A stretch of DNA of 64,000 bases, taken from positions 1 through 64,000 of the forward strand of contig NZ_JAMJXC010000017.1 of the NCBI RefSeq assembly GCF_023571765.1, read 5' to 3'. This DNA comes from Xanthobacter aminoxidans. GTDB taxonomy: Bacteria; Pseudomonadota; Alphaproteobacteria; Rhizobiales; Xanthobacteraceae. The notes under the pieces are model-generated. The model was not told the DNA's origin. It searched no databases and saw nothing but the letters and a program-made list of their open reading frames with translations. How positions within the stretch are numbered: the first letter of the stretch is position 1; every line of letters begins with the position of its first letter. Positions 15,080 through 23,925 of the stretch are shown in pieces. The position numbers and the translations under genes are program-made.

Positions 15080-18000
15080 TCACGCATCAAGGGCAGCCTC
15101 CTGCCGTGCGAGACGGGCGGCGACACGCTCAAGGCCGGCGGCGATCTCCCGACGCTCGCCCGGACGCAGGTCCGATCCTGTCTGCAGGCGGCGCGCGAGC
15201 GCTTCCATTAGGAAGAGATCGAGCAGGGGCCGGCCTCGGCCGCCGTCCGGCGCTCCCTCTGCATAGGCGGCGAGCACCGCGCGCTCGGCGCGGGAGCGGA
15301 AGGCGGCGAGAAGCTCCGCCCGCAGTTCCGACGCGTCGCGGGCGACGCCAGCCTCGCCGGCAGTGACGCGCGCCAGGGTGTACACAAGGGAGGCGAGCAG
15401 TTCGGCGACATCGCGCCAGCCGTTCGCCCGCTCGCCCTGAGCGCCGGTGATGACCGCATCGCTCCCGGACACCAGCAGATGGTCGAGGTCGAAGCGTCCG
15501 TGGGTGCGGATCACCGGCACGTCCGTGCCTGCGAGCGGGCCGGCGATGCGCTCCCGCATTTGTGCCCCGAGCCAATCCCGATCGACACCGAAAAGGGCGT
15601 CCGGCGCGGCACGCACGGCATCCATGGTCTGGCGAAGCCAGCTATCGATCTCATCGGCAGAGGCGACGCCCGGCGCGAAGGCCGGATCGGCGGCGGGGGC
15701 CGACAGAACAGTATGCAGTTCGGCCAGCCGCCGGGCGCTGGCGCGCAGCAGCCGGAGCACGCCCGCCACCTCCTCCTCGAAATGCTGGTGGCCGCCATCG
15801 GGCAGGGCTGCGGCATCGAGCGCACGCTGCACCTGCGCCAGGGTCCAGCCGGCGGCATTGCCCTGGTTGCGCACGAAGCCATAGGCGAGCGCCACCTGGG
15901 CCGATCCGCCTTCCGGCCGGGTGCGGGTGATGGCGCCGATCAGCGGCGGCACGTGGGGGAAGTCGAGGGCGGTCAGGTGGCGCGCCATCTCCATCTCGCC
16001 GGTGCGGCCGAACTCCATGTGGCGGAACAGCTTCACCGCCACCTTGTCGGTGACGACGAGGCTCGCTGCCGGTTCGTCGGCATCGGCGAGCTCGCACAGC
16101 GCCCCCCGCTCCACGTCGAGGCCGTCGAGCCGGTCGGTGGGCGAGAACACCAGCGCGCCGCCATCGGGCAGGGGCACCGGCTCGGCCTGCCGCAGCGCGC
16201 GCAGCACGCCGGCGGGCAGCCCGTCCAGCACCATGGCATCGGTGAGGAAGCCCACGCGCCGGCCCTGCCGCACGCGGGTCAGGGCCAGTTGCTCGGCGAT
16301 GGCGGGGGGATGCTGGTCCTCCCACGCCACGCAGAAGGACATGAGGAAGCGCTCGGTGCGCCCGGCGAGATCGGCCTCGATCTCCGCCATGGCCACGTCC
16401 CGCTCGGTGCCCGGCAGGCGCATGACCCAGCCGATGCGCACCGCCCCGATGTCCTTGGCCGTGCCGGGAAACCAGCGTCGCCGCGCCAGATATTGCGGCA
16501 GCGCCTCGGTCTCGATGACCGCGCGATGGGCGTCGGAGAGGGCACCCATCAGCCCGTCGCGGACCACGAGGGTGGCGAATTCCGGCAGCATCTCCGGCGC
16601 GGGATCGCGCCAGGCGGGTTCCGCCGCCGTGGTGGAGAGGCGGAAGGCGTAGAAGCCGTAGGGCGGCAGCGTGAGCACGAGGGGCGCGCGGTCGAGCGCC
16701 GGCAGGCTGGTGCCGCTCACGAGGTCCACCGGCACGCGCCGCTCGAACTCGGCGAGGTCCAGCTCCACCCCCTGCAAGGTGTGGGCGAGGTTGGCGACGC
16801 ACAGCACCGCCTCGCCCTCAAATTCGCGCAGATAGGCAAGGATGCGCCGGTTGCGCGGGAACACCAGGCGGAAAGTGCCGCGCCCGAATGCCGGCTGCTC
16901 CTTGCGCACGGCGAGGAAGCGCCGTGTCCAGTTCAGCATGGAATGGGCATCGCGCGACTGCGCTTCCACATTCACCGCCGGGAAGCCGTAGAGCGGATCC
17001 TGGATCACCGGCAGCACGAGCTTTTCAGGATCGGCCCTGGAGAAGCCGCCGTTGCGGTCCGGCGACCACTGCATGGGCGTGCGTACGCCGTCGCGGTCGC
17101 CGAGATGGATGTTGTCGCCCATGCCGATCTCGTCACCGTAATAGATGACGGGCGTTCCGGGCAAAGTGAGCAGCAGGGAGTTCATCAGCTCGATGCGCCG
17201 TCGGTCCCGCTCCAGCAGCGGGGCAAGGCGGCGGCGGATGCCGAGGTTGATGCGGGCGCGCCGGTCCGAGGCGTAGATGCTCCAGAGATAGTCCCGTTCC
17301 GCGTCAGTGACGGTCTCCAGCGTCAGCTCGTCGTGGTTGCGCAGGAAGATGGCCCACTGGCAGGTCGCCGGGATGGCCGGCGTTTGGCGCAGGATGTCGG
17401 TGACCGGGAAGCGGTCCTCCTTGGCGATGGCCATGTACATGCGCGGCATCAGCGGGAAGTGGAATGCCATGTGGCATTCGTCCGCGTTCGGGCCGAAATA
17501 TTGCTGGGTGTCCTCCGGCCAGAGATTGGCCTCGGCGAGCAGCATCCGGCCCTTGTAGTGGGCATCGAGATGGGCGCGGATCTTCTTCAGGATGGCGTGG
17601 GTCTCGGGCAGGTTGGCGCAGTCGGTGCCCTCGCGCTCTACCAGATAGGGCACGGCGTCGAGCCGCAGGCCGTCCACCCCCATGTCCAGCCAGAAGCTCA
17701 TGACGGAGAGGACGCGCTCCAGCACCTCGGGATTGTCGAAGTTGAGGTCCGGTTGGTGGGCATAGAAGCGGTGCCAGTAGAACTGGCCAGCCACCTCGTC
17801 CCAGCTCCAGTTGGATTTCTCCACGTCGCAGAACACGATAGGCACGCCGGGATAGCCCTTGTCGTCGTCTGCCCAGACATAGAGGTTGCGCTCCGGGCTA
17901 CCCTTGGGCGCGCGCCGCGCGGCCTGGAACCAGGGGTGCTGGTCGCTCGTGTGGTTGATGACCAGCTCGGTGATGACGCGCAGTCCGCGCGCATGGGCCT

Positions 18001-18283
18001 CGGCAATGAAGCGCCGCGCTTCGTCCATGGTGCCGTAGTCCGGCGACACGCCCTCATAGAGCGCGATGTCATAGCCATCGTCGCGCCGGGGCGAGGGATA
18101 GAAGGGCAGGAGCCAGACGGCGGTGGCGCCGAGGTCGGCGATGTAGTCGAGCTTGGAGATCAGCCCGCGGAAGTCGCCGATGCCGTCGCCATTGGCGTCG
18201 AAAAACGACTTCACATGCAGCTGATAGACGATGGCGTCCTTGTACCACAGAGGGTTGTCGCCGGCGGTGACGGGCTCAGGCAT
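15080..18283 (-). CDS. treS: Trehalose synthase-maltokinase fusion (TreS-Mak/Pep2)
   Basis: The N-terminal ~540 residues are a GH13 trehalose synthase interconverting maltose and trehalose, with catalytic residues Asp209 (GLRLDAVPYL), Glu251 (LLAEANLWPE) and Asp318 (FLRNHDELT). The C-terminal ~450 residues are a maltokinase domain (for example VTDKVAVKLFRHMEFG and the IRTHGRFDLDHLLVS catalytic loop) that makes maltose-1-phosphate for GlgE-type glucan synthesis. Total is about 1067 residues, normal for the fusion. ATG 18283 follows GGGAG; an upstream GTG at 18319 has no ribosome binding site. An EcfG-type promoter lies at 18458-18482. The small triple-motif gene follows in the same direction. 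No glgE or glgB is in the window. Confidence 0.93.
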   Translation of the reverse strand: MPEPVTAGDNPLWYKDAIVYQLHVKSFFDANGDGIGDFRGLISKLDYIADLGATAVWLLPFYPSPRRDDGYDIALYEGVSPDYGTMDEARRFIAEAHARGLRVITELVINHTSDQHPWFQAARRAPKGSPERNLYVWADDDKGYPGVPIVFCDVEKSNWSWDEVAGQFYWHRFYAHQPDLNFDNPEVLERVLSVMSFWLDMGVDGLRLDAVPYLVEREGTDCANLPETHAILKKIRAHLDAHYKGRMLLAEANLWPEDTQQYFGPNADECHMAFHFPLMPRMYMAIAKEDRFPVTDILRQTPAIPATCQWAIFLRNHDELTLETVTDAERDYLWSIYASDRRARINLGIRRRLAPLLERDRRRIELMNSLLLTLPGTPVIYYGDEIGMGDNIHLGDRDGVRTPMQWSPDRNGGFSRADPEKLVLPVIQDPLYGFPAVNVEAQSRDAHSMLNWTRRFLAVRKEQPAFGRGTFRLVFPRNRRILAYLREFEGEAVLCVANLAHTLQGVELDLAEFERRVPVDLVSGTSLPALDRAPLVLTLPPYGFYAFRLSTTAAEPAWRDPAPEMLPEFATLVVRDGLMGALSDAHRAVIETEALPQYLARRRWFPGTAKDIGAVRIGWVMRLPGTERDVAMAEIEADLAGRTERFLMSFCVAWEDQHPPAIAEQLALTRVRQGRRVGFLTDAMVLDGLPAGVLRALRQAEPVPLPDGGALVFSPTDRLDGLDVERGALCELADADEPAASLVVTDKVAVKLFRHMEFGRTGEMEMARHLTALDFPHVPPLIGAITRTRPEGGSAQVALAYGFVRNQGNAAGWTLAQVQRALDAAALPDGGHQHFEEEVAGVLRLLRASARRLAELHTVLSAPAADPAFAPGVASADEIDSWLRQTMDAVRAAPDALFGVDRDWLGAQMRERIAGPLAGTDVPVIRTHGRFDLDHLLVSGSDAVITGAQGERANGWRDVAELLASLVYTLARVTAGEAGVARDASELRAELLAAFRSRAERAVLAAYAEGAPDGGRGRPLLDLFLMEALARRLQTGSDLRPGERREIAAGLERVAARLARQEAALDA

Positions 18284-18457
18284 GGCCGAGGCTCCCGGTT
18301 CCGGAGGGCTTTGGGCCACGCGGGGCGGCCGGGGCGGACGAGATCGGGGCGGGGCAGAAAGGCACGGTGCTCCCTTGAACCGTCGTGGAGGGACAGGCGA
18401 CCCGGCCGGCGCATCGCATTTGCAGCGGACGCGCCGAGTGAGTGGCCACGCTTGCCT

Positions 18458-18482
18458 AACGCGGCTGGAGCGTGGCGGTTCC
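18458..18482 (-). promoter_or_regulatory. EcfG-type general-stress promoter for treS
   Basis: On the minus strand GGAAC (18482-18478), a 16-nt spacer and CGTT (18461-18458) match the alphaproteobacterial EcfG consensus exactly. Transcription would start near 18451, about 170 nt before the treS ATG. Confidence 0.72.
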
Positions 18483-18665
18483 GGTCTGTCAGGGAGAGTT
18501 CAGGGGACAATTGGGGCAGCCGGACGGCATGCGGGGGAATGCCGTCCGGCTGGCGCGTCAGTTTGCCGTGGCAATATCGGCGCCCGTCCTGTTTCGCGCG
18601 AAGGGGCGCTGCCGGCATCCCGAAAATGAAGGATGCCGACAGAGAATTTTTTTCTCGCGAGGGAT

Positions 18666-18690
18666 GGAACCTTTGGGCCCGAACCGCGTT
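18666..18690 (+). promoter_or_regulatory. EcfG-type general-stress promoter for the DUF982-like gene
   Basis: GGAAC (18666-18670), a 16-nt spacer and CGTT (18687-18690) match the same consensus as the treS promoter, in the opposite direction. It lies about 157 bp upstream of the ATG at 18848. Confidence 0.72.
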
Positions 18691-18847
18691 TCGACGGTCG
18701 TGTGGGCTCATACGAGTCCGCCCCCGATCCGGTCATGCGTCGCGCGTTTGCCGCTCTCCCCAATATGCGGGAGGCGCCAAGCGCCGTTGGCCGGCAGAAC
18801 CTGACGCGAAGCCCCAGCTGCCCCACAGCCGACACGGAGGACCGCCC

Positions 18848-19090
18848 ATGTTCGATGCCGCCCGCCACCCGCTGAAGATCTGCATCGATGGCTCCTGCAT
18901 CGTCCTGCGCTCGCTAGACGACGCCATCGGTTTGATGCGCTCCCACCCCGTGGGGGAGCACGCCGAGATGCTGGTGGACCAGATGGAGGCCGCCCGCCTG
19001 CCCGAGCTTCAGCGCCGGGCCTGGGTGGCGTTCGAGACTTTCGCCGATGCCATGCGCCTGTCTCCCGACGCTCAGCGCCGGATGATGTGA
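18848..19090 (+). CDS. DUF982-like small protein
   Basis: The 80-residue protein (MFDAARHPLKICIDGSCIVL...) has the pattern of DUF982 proteins: an N-terminal strand pair, SLDDAIGLMRSHPVGEHAEM and a helical C-terminus. Such proteins are numerous in Hyphomicrobiales and have no defined function. The ATG at 18848 follows CGGAGGACC, a strong ribosome binding site. A much longer frame runs through from upstream but is only the reverse side of treS. The EcfG-type promoter upstream suggests stress induction. The family call is by pattern and may be wrong. Confidence 0.7.
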   Translation: MFDAARHPLKICIDGSCIVLRSLDDAIGLMRSHPVGEHAEMLVDQMEAARLPELQRRAWVAFETFADAMRLSPDAQRRMM

Positions 19091-19156
19091 CACGGACGGC
19101 AGGGCGGTCGCGGAAAGCGCCGCCCTGAGTATCCTCCCGATAGAGCGGCTGCGCCC

Positions 19157-20008
19157 TCAGAACCTTTCCGGCACGCGATGGCGGGCATAGTCCGCCTCCA
19201 CGTAATCGGGGTCCTTCTGGCGCTTGGGCAGCTTGATCTTCTCCCGCGGCACATCCTCGTAGGGGATGCGGGACAGGAGATGGGAGATGATGTTGAGGCG
19301 CGCGCGCTTCTTGTCGTCGGAGAAGGCCACGAACCATGGCGCCCACATGGTGTCTGATGCCTCGAACATGGCATCCCGGGCGCGGGAATAGTCGAACCAG
19401 CGCGCGTAGGATTCCAGATCCATCGGCGAGAGCTTCCAGATCTTGCGCGGATCGTCGATGCGGCTCTCCATCCGCCGGGTCTGCTCCTCCTCCGACACTT
19501 CGAGCCAGTACTTGAGCAGGATCACGCCCGATTCGACGATGGACTGCTCCACGTAGGGCACGCTTTCCAGAAACTTCTTCGACTGCTCCTCCGTGCAGAA
19601 GCCCATCACGCGGTCGACGCCGGCCCGGTTGTACCAGGAGCGGTCGAAGATGATGATTTCCCCGCCAGCCGGCAGGTGCGTCACGTAGCGCTGGATGAAC
19701 ATCTGCGATTTCTCGCGCTCCGTGGGCGGCGGCAGGGCCACCACGCGGAAGATGCGCGGGCTCACCCGCTCCATGATGGCCTTGATGACGCCGCCCTTGC
19801 CGGCCCCGTCGCGGCCCTCGAAGACGATGCAGATCTTCGCGCCCGTGTGCTTCACCCAGAGCTGAAGCTTCACCAGCTCGGCATGCAGGTGCTTCAGCTC
19901 CGCCTCATATTCCTTGCGCGAGAGCGGGGCGGCAGGGCTGCCGCCGTCCGTGCCGGACGGAGGCAGGATCGCCTGGGTCTTGTGCTTCTTCTTGTGCTTG
20001 TGCGCCAT
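19157..20008 (-). CDS. ppk2: Polyphosphate kinase 2 (PPK2 family)
   Basis: The 283-residue protein is a class I-like PPK2, which transfers phosphate between polyphosphate and nucleoside diphosphates. It shows the Walker A motif EGRDGAGKGG (64-73), the Walker B-like region FDRSWYNRAGVDRVMGFC and the lid segment DDPRKIWKLSPMDLES. A histidine/lysine-rich N-terminus (MAHKHKKKHK) is typical of many homologues. It lies about 43 nt downstream of the 160-residue conserved gene and is probably co-transcribed with it. It converges with the DUF982-like gene. Confidence 0.95.
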   Translation of the reverse strand: MAHKHKKKHKTQAILPPSGTDGGSPAAPLSRKEYEAELKHLHAELVKLQLWVKHTGAKICIVFEGRDGAGKGGVIKAIMERVSPRIFRVVALPPPTEREKSQMFIQRYVTHLPAGGEIIIFDRSWYNRAGVDRVMGFCTEEQSKKFLESVPYVEQSIVESGVILLKYWLEVSEEEQTRRMESRIDDPRKIWKLSPMDLESYARWFDYSRARDAMFEASDTMWAPWFVAFSDDKKRARLNIISHLLSRIPYEDVPREKIKLPKRQKDPDYVEADYARHRVPERF

Positions 20009-20051
20009 GGCGGCGTCCTCCCTAAAAACCGCTCCGTTGAGACGGGGCGGG

Positions 20052-20534
20052 TCAGGCCCAGCTGAGGAAGAAGCCCACGTCGCCGGGCATGCCGTTCGGC
20101 CAGTCCACGATCATGGCCTTGAGCTTGTAGTGGCCCTGCCGGAGGTAGTCGCGCCACAGCTCGTAGGCCTGGCGCGGGCGGCCGGTGAGGGTGTCGGGCC
20201 AGCCCTCTTCCGCATTGTTGATGGCGCGGCCCTTGTCGCTGCACAGTACGTTGGGAAAGCGCATCACCATGATCTCGGTCTCGCCGCGCTGGGCGGCAAG
20301 GCGGATCTTCGTGAGGAGATTCTGGGAGATCTCATGCAGCGTCTCGGGCGTGAGATCGAGCGGCTGGGACAGCGTCTTGATGAGCTCCTCGCGGGCCTTG
20401 TCGGCCCGGTCCATGGCGGAGAATTCCTTGGACAGCTTGGCCTTTTCGATCTCTTGCATGTACGCGCGCAGGTCGTCCGCGCTCATGAAGCTCTCGTCGC
20501 CCAGCGTGGTATTCTGCTGCGCTGCCTGGGGCAT
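20052..20534 (-). CDS. Conserved hypothetical protein upstream of ppk2
   Basis: I recognise this 160-residue protein only as a conserved alphaproteobacterial hypothetical. The N-terminal half is helical and charged (YMQEIEKAKLSKEFSAMDRA). The C-terminal half has conserved-looking blocks MRFPNVLCSDKGRAINN and DWPNGMPGDVGFFLSW, the latter probably a globular core. There is no signal peptide or membrane segment. It is separated from ppk2 by about 43 nt in the same direction, hinting at a link to polyphosphate or nucleotide metabolism, but nothing in the sequence proves it. Confidence 0.75.
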   Translation of the reverse strand: MPQAAQQNTTLGDESFMSADDLRAYMQEIEKAKLSKEFSAMDRADKAREELIKTLSQPLDLTPETLHEISQNLLTKIRLAAQRGETEIMVMRFPNVLCSDKGRAINNAEEGWPDTLTGRPRQAYELWRDYLRQGHYKLKAMIVDWPNGMPGDVGFFLSWA

Positions 20535-20676
20535 GGGTCTCTCCGTTTGGAAATGCGGTCCGGCCGCAGTTTCTCCATGAGCTAAGCGGCGTCGTTGTCC
20601 GATATCAACTCTTTCCGGCCCCGCTCGCGTTCACACCCCCACGAGACGCGCAGAACGGCGCACAAGGCAAACAAAA

Positions 20677-20706
20677 AGGCCGGCGCCGGAGAGCTGGCGC
20701 CGGCCT
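20677..20706 (-). terminator. Strong intrinsic terminator downstream of the 79-residue gene
   Basis: On the minus strand 11-bp perfect arms (AGGCCGGCGCC and GGCGCCGGCCT) with an 8-nt loop are followed by TTTTTGTTT. It ends the transcript of the gene at 20760-20999 before the 160-residue gene begins. Confidence 0.88.
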
Positions 20707-20759
20707 CTCGTTTCGACCCGAAGGTCGAACCCGGAGGATTCTGGTCTTGAGGGGCGCGC

Positions 20760-20999
20760 TCAGAGCGTCGCGAAGACGGAAGCCGGAATGCGGAAGAAGC
20801 CGCGGCCGTTGGCAAAGGTCCGGTAGTAGGACGAGGCGTTGGCATAGAGGTGATCGAACCACGCCTTGCCGCTCTGGCCCACGGGCAGGCGGTCAATGGT
20901 GAAGATATCGGCGTTGGGCGCGAAGCGGACGTGGATCAGCACGTCATCGGTGGCGGAAGCTTCGACGGCCGCCGCGATGGGCTGGGCAAGGGCATTCAT
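20760..20999 (-). CDS. Small protein of unknown function
   Basis: The 79-residue protein begins MNALAQPIAAAVEAS, continues with DDVLIHVRFAPNADIFTIDRLP and ends in NGRGFFRIPASVFATL. I do not recognise it. The ATG at 20999 follows CAGAGGAGACC, a strong ribosome binding site, and a strong terminator follows the stop, so it is a monocistronic expressed gene. The open frame runs far upstream through dadA in reverse, which is an artefact of GC-rich sequence. Composition suggests a small beta-rich soluble protein. Confidence 0.75.
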   Translation of the reverse strand: MNALAQPIAAAVEASATDDVLIHVRFAPNADIFTIDRLPVGQSGKAWFDHLYANASSYYRTFANGRGFFRIPASVFATL

Positions 21000-21461
21000 C
21001 ACAAGGTCTCCTCTGGAAGGGATCAAGAAAAGCGCTGCAGGCACCTTCCCGAAGGCCTGCCCTGAAACGCCGGACACGCCCCGATGCCGCTGCCGGAGGA
21101 ACCGCCGGATTGTCTCTCGCAACCCGGCTGGCCCCGGAAAGCCCCCGCAATCCCGAAACGCTAAGCAGGGGGCGGCGCCCATTCCTTGATCGCGATCAAA
21201 TTTTGTGCGTCGGTATCGAAAGACCGAATGCCGCAGCCGATTCCACGAGGTGGTCCGGCCGGCGGAACGGCGCGCGCCGTCGCGGGCGGGCGACACAGCA
21301 CGTTGTTGTGAAGGGGCTCGGATGCGCCCGCATTCGTCGCTGTTCGAGGGCACGGATCTTGCCAGCCTGAGGGCAAATGCGCCGTCTTCCGGCGTAGAAT
21401 TGTCGCTAACCATCCGGCCGGGCCAGTGACCCCCTCGGCCGGCGGCGTGGGGTGCAAGGCC
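21000..21461. other. Intergenic region between the 79-residue gene and dadA
   Basis: I see no gene here. Short open frames on both strands lack ribosome binding sites. The region must hold the divergent promoters of the 79-residue gene and dadA. No convincing EcfG-type or other consensus promoter is visible, and no Lrp-type regulator gene is adjacent. Confidence 0.45.
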
Positions 21462-22727
21462 ATGCGCATTCTGATTCTCGGCAGCGGCGTCGTCGGCACG
21501 ACATCCGCCTATTATCTCTCCAGGGCCGGACACGAGGTGACGGTGCTCGACCGCCAGCCGGCGGCCGGCATGGAGACCTCCTTCGCCAATGCTGGGCAGG
21601 TCTCGCCGGGCTATTCCTCGCCCTGGGCCGGGCCGGGCATTCCGGTGAAGGCCGTCAAGTGGCTGCTCATGCACCATCGCCCGCTGGTGGTGTGGCCCGG
21701 CCTCGACCCCAAGCTCTATTTCTGGCTGGCGCGGATGCTCGCCAACTGCACCGAGGCCGCCTATCGCCGCAACAAGGCGCGCATGGTGCGCCTCGCCGAA
21801 TTCAGCCGGGACGCGCTGGACGAGCTGCGCAAGGACACCGGCATCACCTATGACGAACGCACGCTCGGCACGCTCCAGCTGTTCCGCACCCAGAAGCAGC
21901 TCGACCACGTGCACACCGACACCGAGGTGCTGGATGTCCACGGCGTCCCCTACGATTTGCTTGATCCCGCAGGCTGCATCCGTGCCGAGCCGGCGCTGGC
22001 GCGCGTCCGCGGCAAGTTCGTGGGCGGCCTGAGGCTGCCGGGGGACGAGACGGGCGACGCGCACCTCTTCACCCAGCGCCTCGCCGAGATCTGCGCGCGC
22101 CAGGGCGTCACCTTCCGCTATGACGTCACCGTCGATGCGCTGCGGGAGGACGGCGGGCGCATCACCGGCGTCGCCCTGTCGGGCGGCGAGGTGCTCACGG
22201 CCGATGCCTATGTTGCGGCCATGGGCAGCTACACGCCGGCCCTGCTCGCGCCGCTGGGCATCCGCCTGCCGGTCTATCCAGTGAAGGGCTATTCCCTGAC
22301 CCTGCCCATCGTCGATCCGGACGCGGCGCCGCGCTCGACCGTGATGGACGAGACCTACAAGGTGGCCATCACCCGCCTCGGCGACCGCATCCGCGTGGGC
22401 GGTACGGCGGAACTCGCCGGCTTCAACCTCTCGCTTCGCGCGCCGCGCCGGGCGACGCTGGCCTATTCGGTGGGCGATCTCTTCCCGGCCGGAGGCGACA
22501 TCGAGAAGGCGACCTTCTGGACCGGCCTGCGCCCCATGACGCCGGACGGCACGCCCATCGTCGGCGCCACGCGCTTCGCCAATCTCTACACCAACACCGG
22601 CCACGGGACTTTGGGCTGGACCATGGCCTGCGGCTCGGGCCGCGTGCTCGCCGACATCATCGGCGGCCGCGCGCCGGAGATCGACACGTCGGACCTCTCC
22701 GTCGCCCGCTACGCGGAAGCCGCCTGA
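21462..22727 (+). CDS. dadA: D-amino acid dehydrogenase small subunit (DadA-type)
   Basis: The 421-residue FAD oxidoreductase oxidises D-amino acids (typically D-alanine) to keto acids, passing electrons to the respiratory chain. It opens with the dinucleotide-binding motif [18 protein letters not shown], followed by [17 protein letters not shown] and the C-terminal FAD-contact region [19 protein letters not shown]. The first 12 codons of the open frame are excluded because MRILILGSG is the family start; the upstream ribosome binding site is weak. A 9-bp inverted repeat (22713-22736) spans the stop codon. No alanine racemase or Lrp regulator is adjacent, so it stands alone. Confidence 0.93.
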   Translation: MRILILGSGVVGTTSAYYLSRAGHEVTVLDRQPAAGMETSFANAGQVSPGYSSPWAGPGIPVKAVKWLLMHHRPLVVWPGLDPKLYFWLARMLANCTEAAYRRNKARMVRLAEFSRDALDELRKDTGITYDERTLGTLQLFRTQKQLDHVHTDTEVLDVHGVPYDLLDPAGCIRAEPALARVRGKFVGGLRLPGDETGDAHLFTQRLAEICARQGVTFRYDVTVDALREDGGRITGVALSGGEVLTADAYVAAMGSYTPALLAPLGIRLPVYPVKGYSLTLPIVDPDAAPRSTVMDETYKVAITRLGDRIRVGGTAELAGFNLSLRAPRRATLAYSVGDLFPAGGDIEKATFWTGLRPMTPDGTPIVGATRFANLYTNTGHGTLGWTMACGSGRVLADIIGGRAPEIDTSDLSVARYAEAA

Positions 22728-22736
22728 GGCTTCCGC
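22713..22736 (+). terminator. Possible weak terminator hairpin spanning the dadA stop
   Basis: GCGGAAGCC and GGCTTCCGC form perfect 9-bp arms with the stop codon in the loop. No T run follows, so termination would need Rho, or the hairpin protects the mRNA end. Confidence 0.35.
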
Positions 22737-22794
22737 TCAAGCCGGACCTTGCGCCGCCGCCGCGCCTGCGCCAAACCAGCGCGCGGAGGCGGGC

Positions 22795-23925
22795 ATGCGT
22801 TTCATTCACACGTCTGACTGGCAATTGGGCAAGCCGTTCGGCCGCGTGCCGGAGGAGGCGCGCACCGTTCTGAGGGAGGCGCGGCTCGACGCCATCGACC
22901 GCCTCGCCGCTGCCGCGCGCGCCAACGGGGCGCCGCTGGTGCTGGTGGCCGGCGACGTGTTCGACAGTCCGGAGCCGGGAGACCGGGTCTACCGGCAGGC
23001 GCTCAACCGCATGAAGGCGCAGGCCGACGTACGCTTCCTGCTGCTGCCCGGCAACCATGATCCGTTGCGCGCCGACGGCCTGTGGAGCCGGCTGGCCGCC
23101 GACACGCCGGCGAATGTCTCGGCCCTCACCGAGGCGCGGCCGCTGGAGCTGGGCGCCGCAGACGGCGAGCAGTCCGTGCTGCTGCCGGCTCCCCTCTCCC
23201 ACAAGCGCAGCGTGGCCGACCCCACCCAATGGTTCGATGGGGTGGAGACGCCTCCGGGCGCCCTGCGCATCGGGCTCGCCCACGGCTCGGTGCAGACCTT
23301 TGGCGGCGATGCCGACCCCAACCTCGTCGCCGTCGACCGCGCCCGCCGCGCCGGCCTTGCCTATCTCGCGCTCGGCGACTGGCACGGCCGGATCAGGATC
23401 GATGAGCGCACCTATTACAGCGGCACGCCCGAGCCGGACGATTTCGGCCGCGAGGTGACGGGCCTCGCGCTGCTGGTGGATGTGTCCGGCAATGCCCCGC
23501 CTGAGGTGACGGAGCTGCCCATCGGCCGCCACCACTGGCTGGAGGAGGGCTGGTCCCTTTCCGGCGCGGACGATCTCGACGCGCGCATCGCCGGCCTCGC
23601 GCCAGGCGTGGCGCGGCAGGATCTCGTCTGCCGGCTCCGGCTCTCCGGCCTCGTCACGCTGGCTGAGCGGGTGGCGGTACGCCGCCGTCTGGAGGACGAA
23701 CTGGCCCACGAGGTGCGCTGGCTGGACTTGATCGCCGATGATCTCGTGACGCGGCCCACCGACACCGACCTCTCCGAGATCGACGCCCAGGGCGAGCTGC
23801 ATACCGCCGCCGTGCGCCTGCGGGCGATGATGGGCGAGGGCGGGGCCGAGGGGCGGCTCGCCGCCCAGGCGCTGGAACGCCTCTATGTGGAGCAGATGCG
23901 CGCCCAAAGGGCGGGGGAAGCGTGA
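22795..23925 (+). CDS. SbcD/YhaO-like DNA repair exonuclease (metallophosphoesterase)
   Basis: The 376-residue calcineurin-like phosphoesterase has the Mre11/SbcD metal motifs: SDWQLGK (7-13), AGDVFDSPE (52-60), GNHD (86-89), LAHGS and GDWHGR. It should be the nuclease of a complex processing DNA ends or hairpins. Its stop shares a base with the ATG of the next gene (TGATG), so nuclease and ATPase are made together in a coupled pair. It differs from canonical SbcD in its C-terminal part and is nearer in layout to the YhaO group. Confidence 0.88.
   Translation: MRFIHTSDWQLGKPFGRVPEEARTVLREARLDAIDRLAAAARANGAPLVLVAGDVFDSPEPGDRVYRQALNRMKAQADVRFLLLPGNHDPLRADGLWSRLAADTPANVSALTEARPLELGAADGEQSVLLPAPLSHKRSVADPTQWFDGVETPPGALRIGLAHGSVQTFGGDADPNLVAVDRARRAGLAYLALGDWHGRIRIDERTYYSGTPEPDDFGREVTGLALLVDVSGNAPPEVTELPIGRHHWLEEGWSLSGADDLDARIAGLAPGVARQDLVCRLRLSGLVTLAERVAVRRRLEDELAHEVRWLDLIADDLVTRPTDTDLSEIDAQGELHTAAVRLRAMMGEGGAEGRLAAQALERLYVEQMRAQRAGEA

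Larger units (their letters stand above)
18320..18847. other. Regulatory region between the divergent treS and DUF982-like genes, with hairpins
   Basis: No gene is convincing on either strand. The region holds two outward EcfG-type promoters. It also has a perfect 13-bp stem (18518-18530 with 18539-18551, 8-nt loop) and a GGCATCC/GGATGCC hairpin (about 18614-18637) followed on the plus strand by a run of seven T (about 18648-18654). The last resembles an intrinsic terminator, so a short plus-strand RNA may end there. Confidence 0.45.

Noticed and set aside
15015-15083. GTG at 15083 as start of the triple-motif protein
   Set aside because: It overlaps the treS stop in a plausible GTGA way, but the ATG at 15014 has a much stronger ribosome binding site and the extra 23 residues lack motif character.
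15479-18847. Very long plus-strand open frame across the trehalose synthase gene
   Set aside because: It is the reverse side of treS in GC-rich DNA. Only its last 80 codons (from 18848) have a ribosome binding site and family character.
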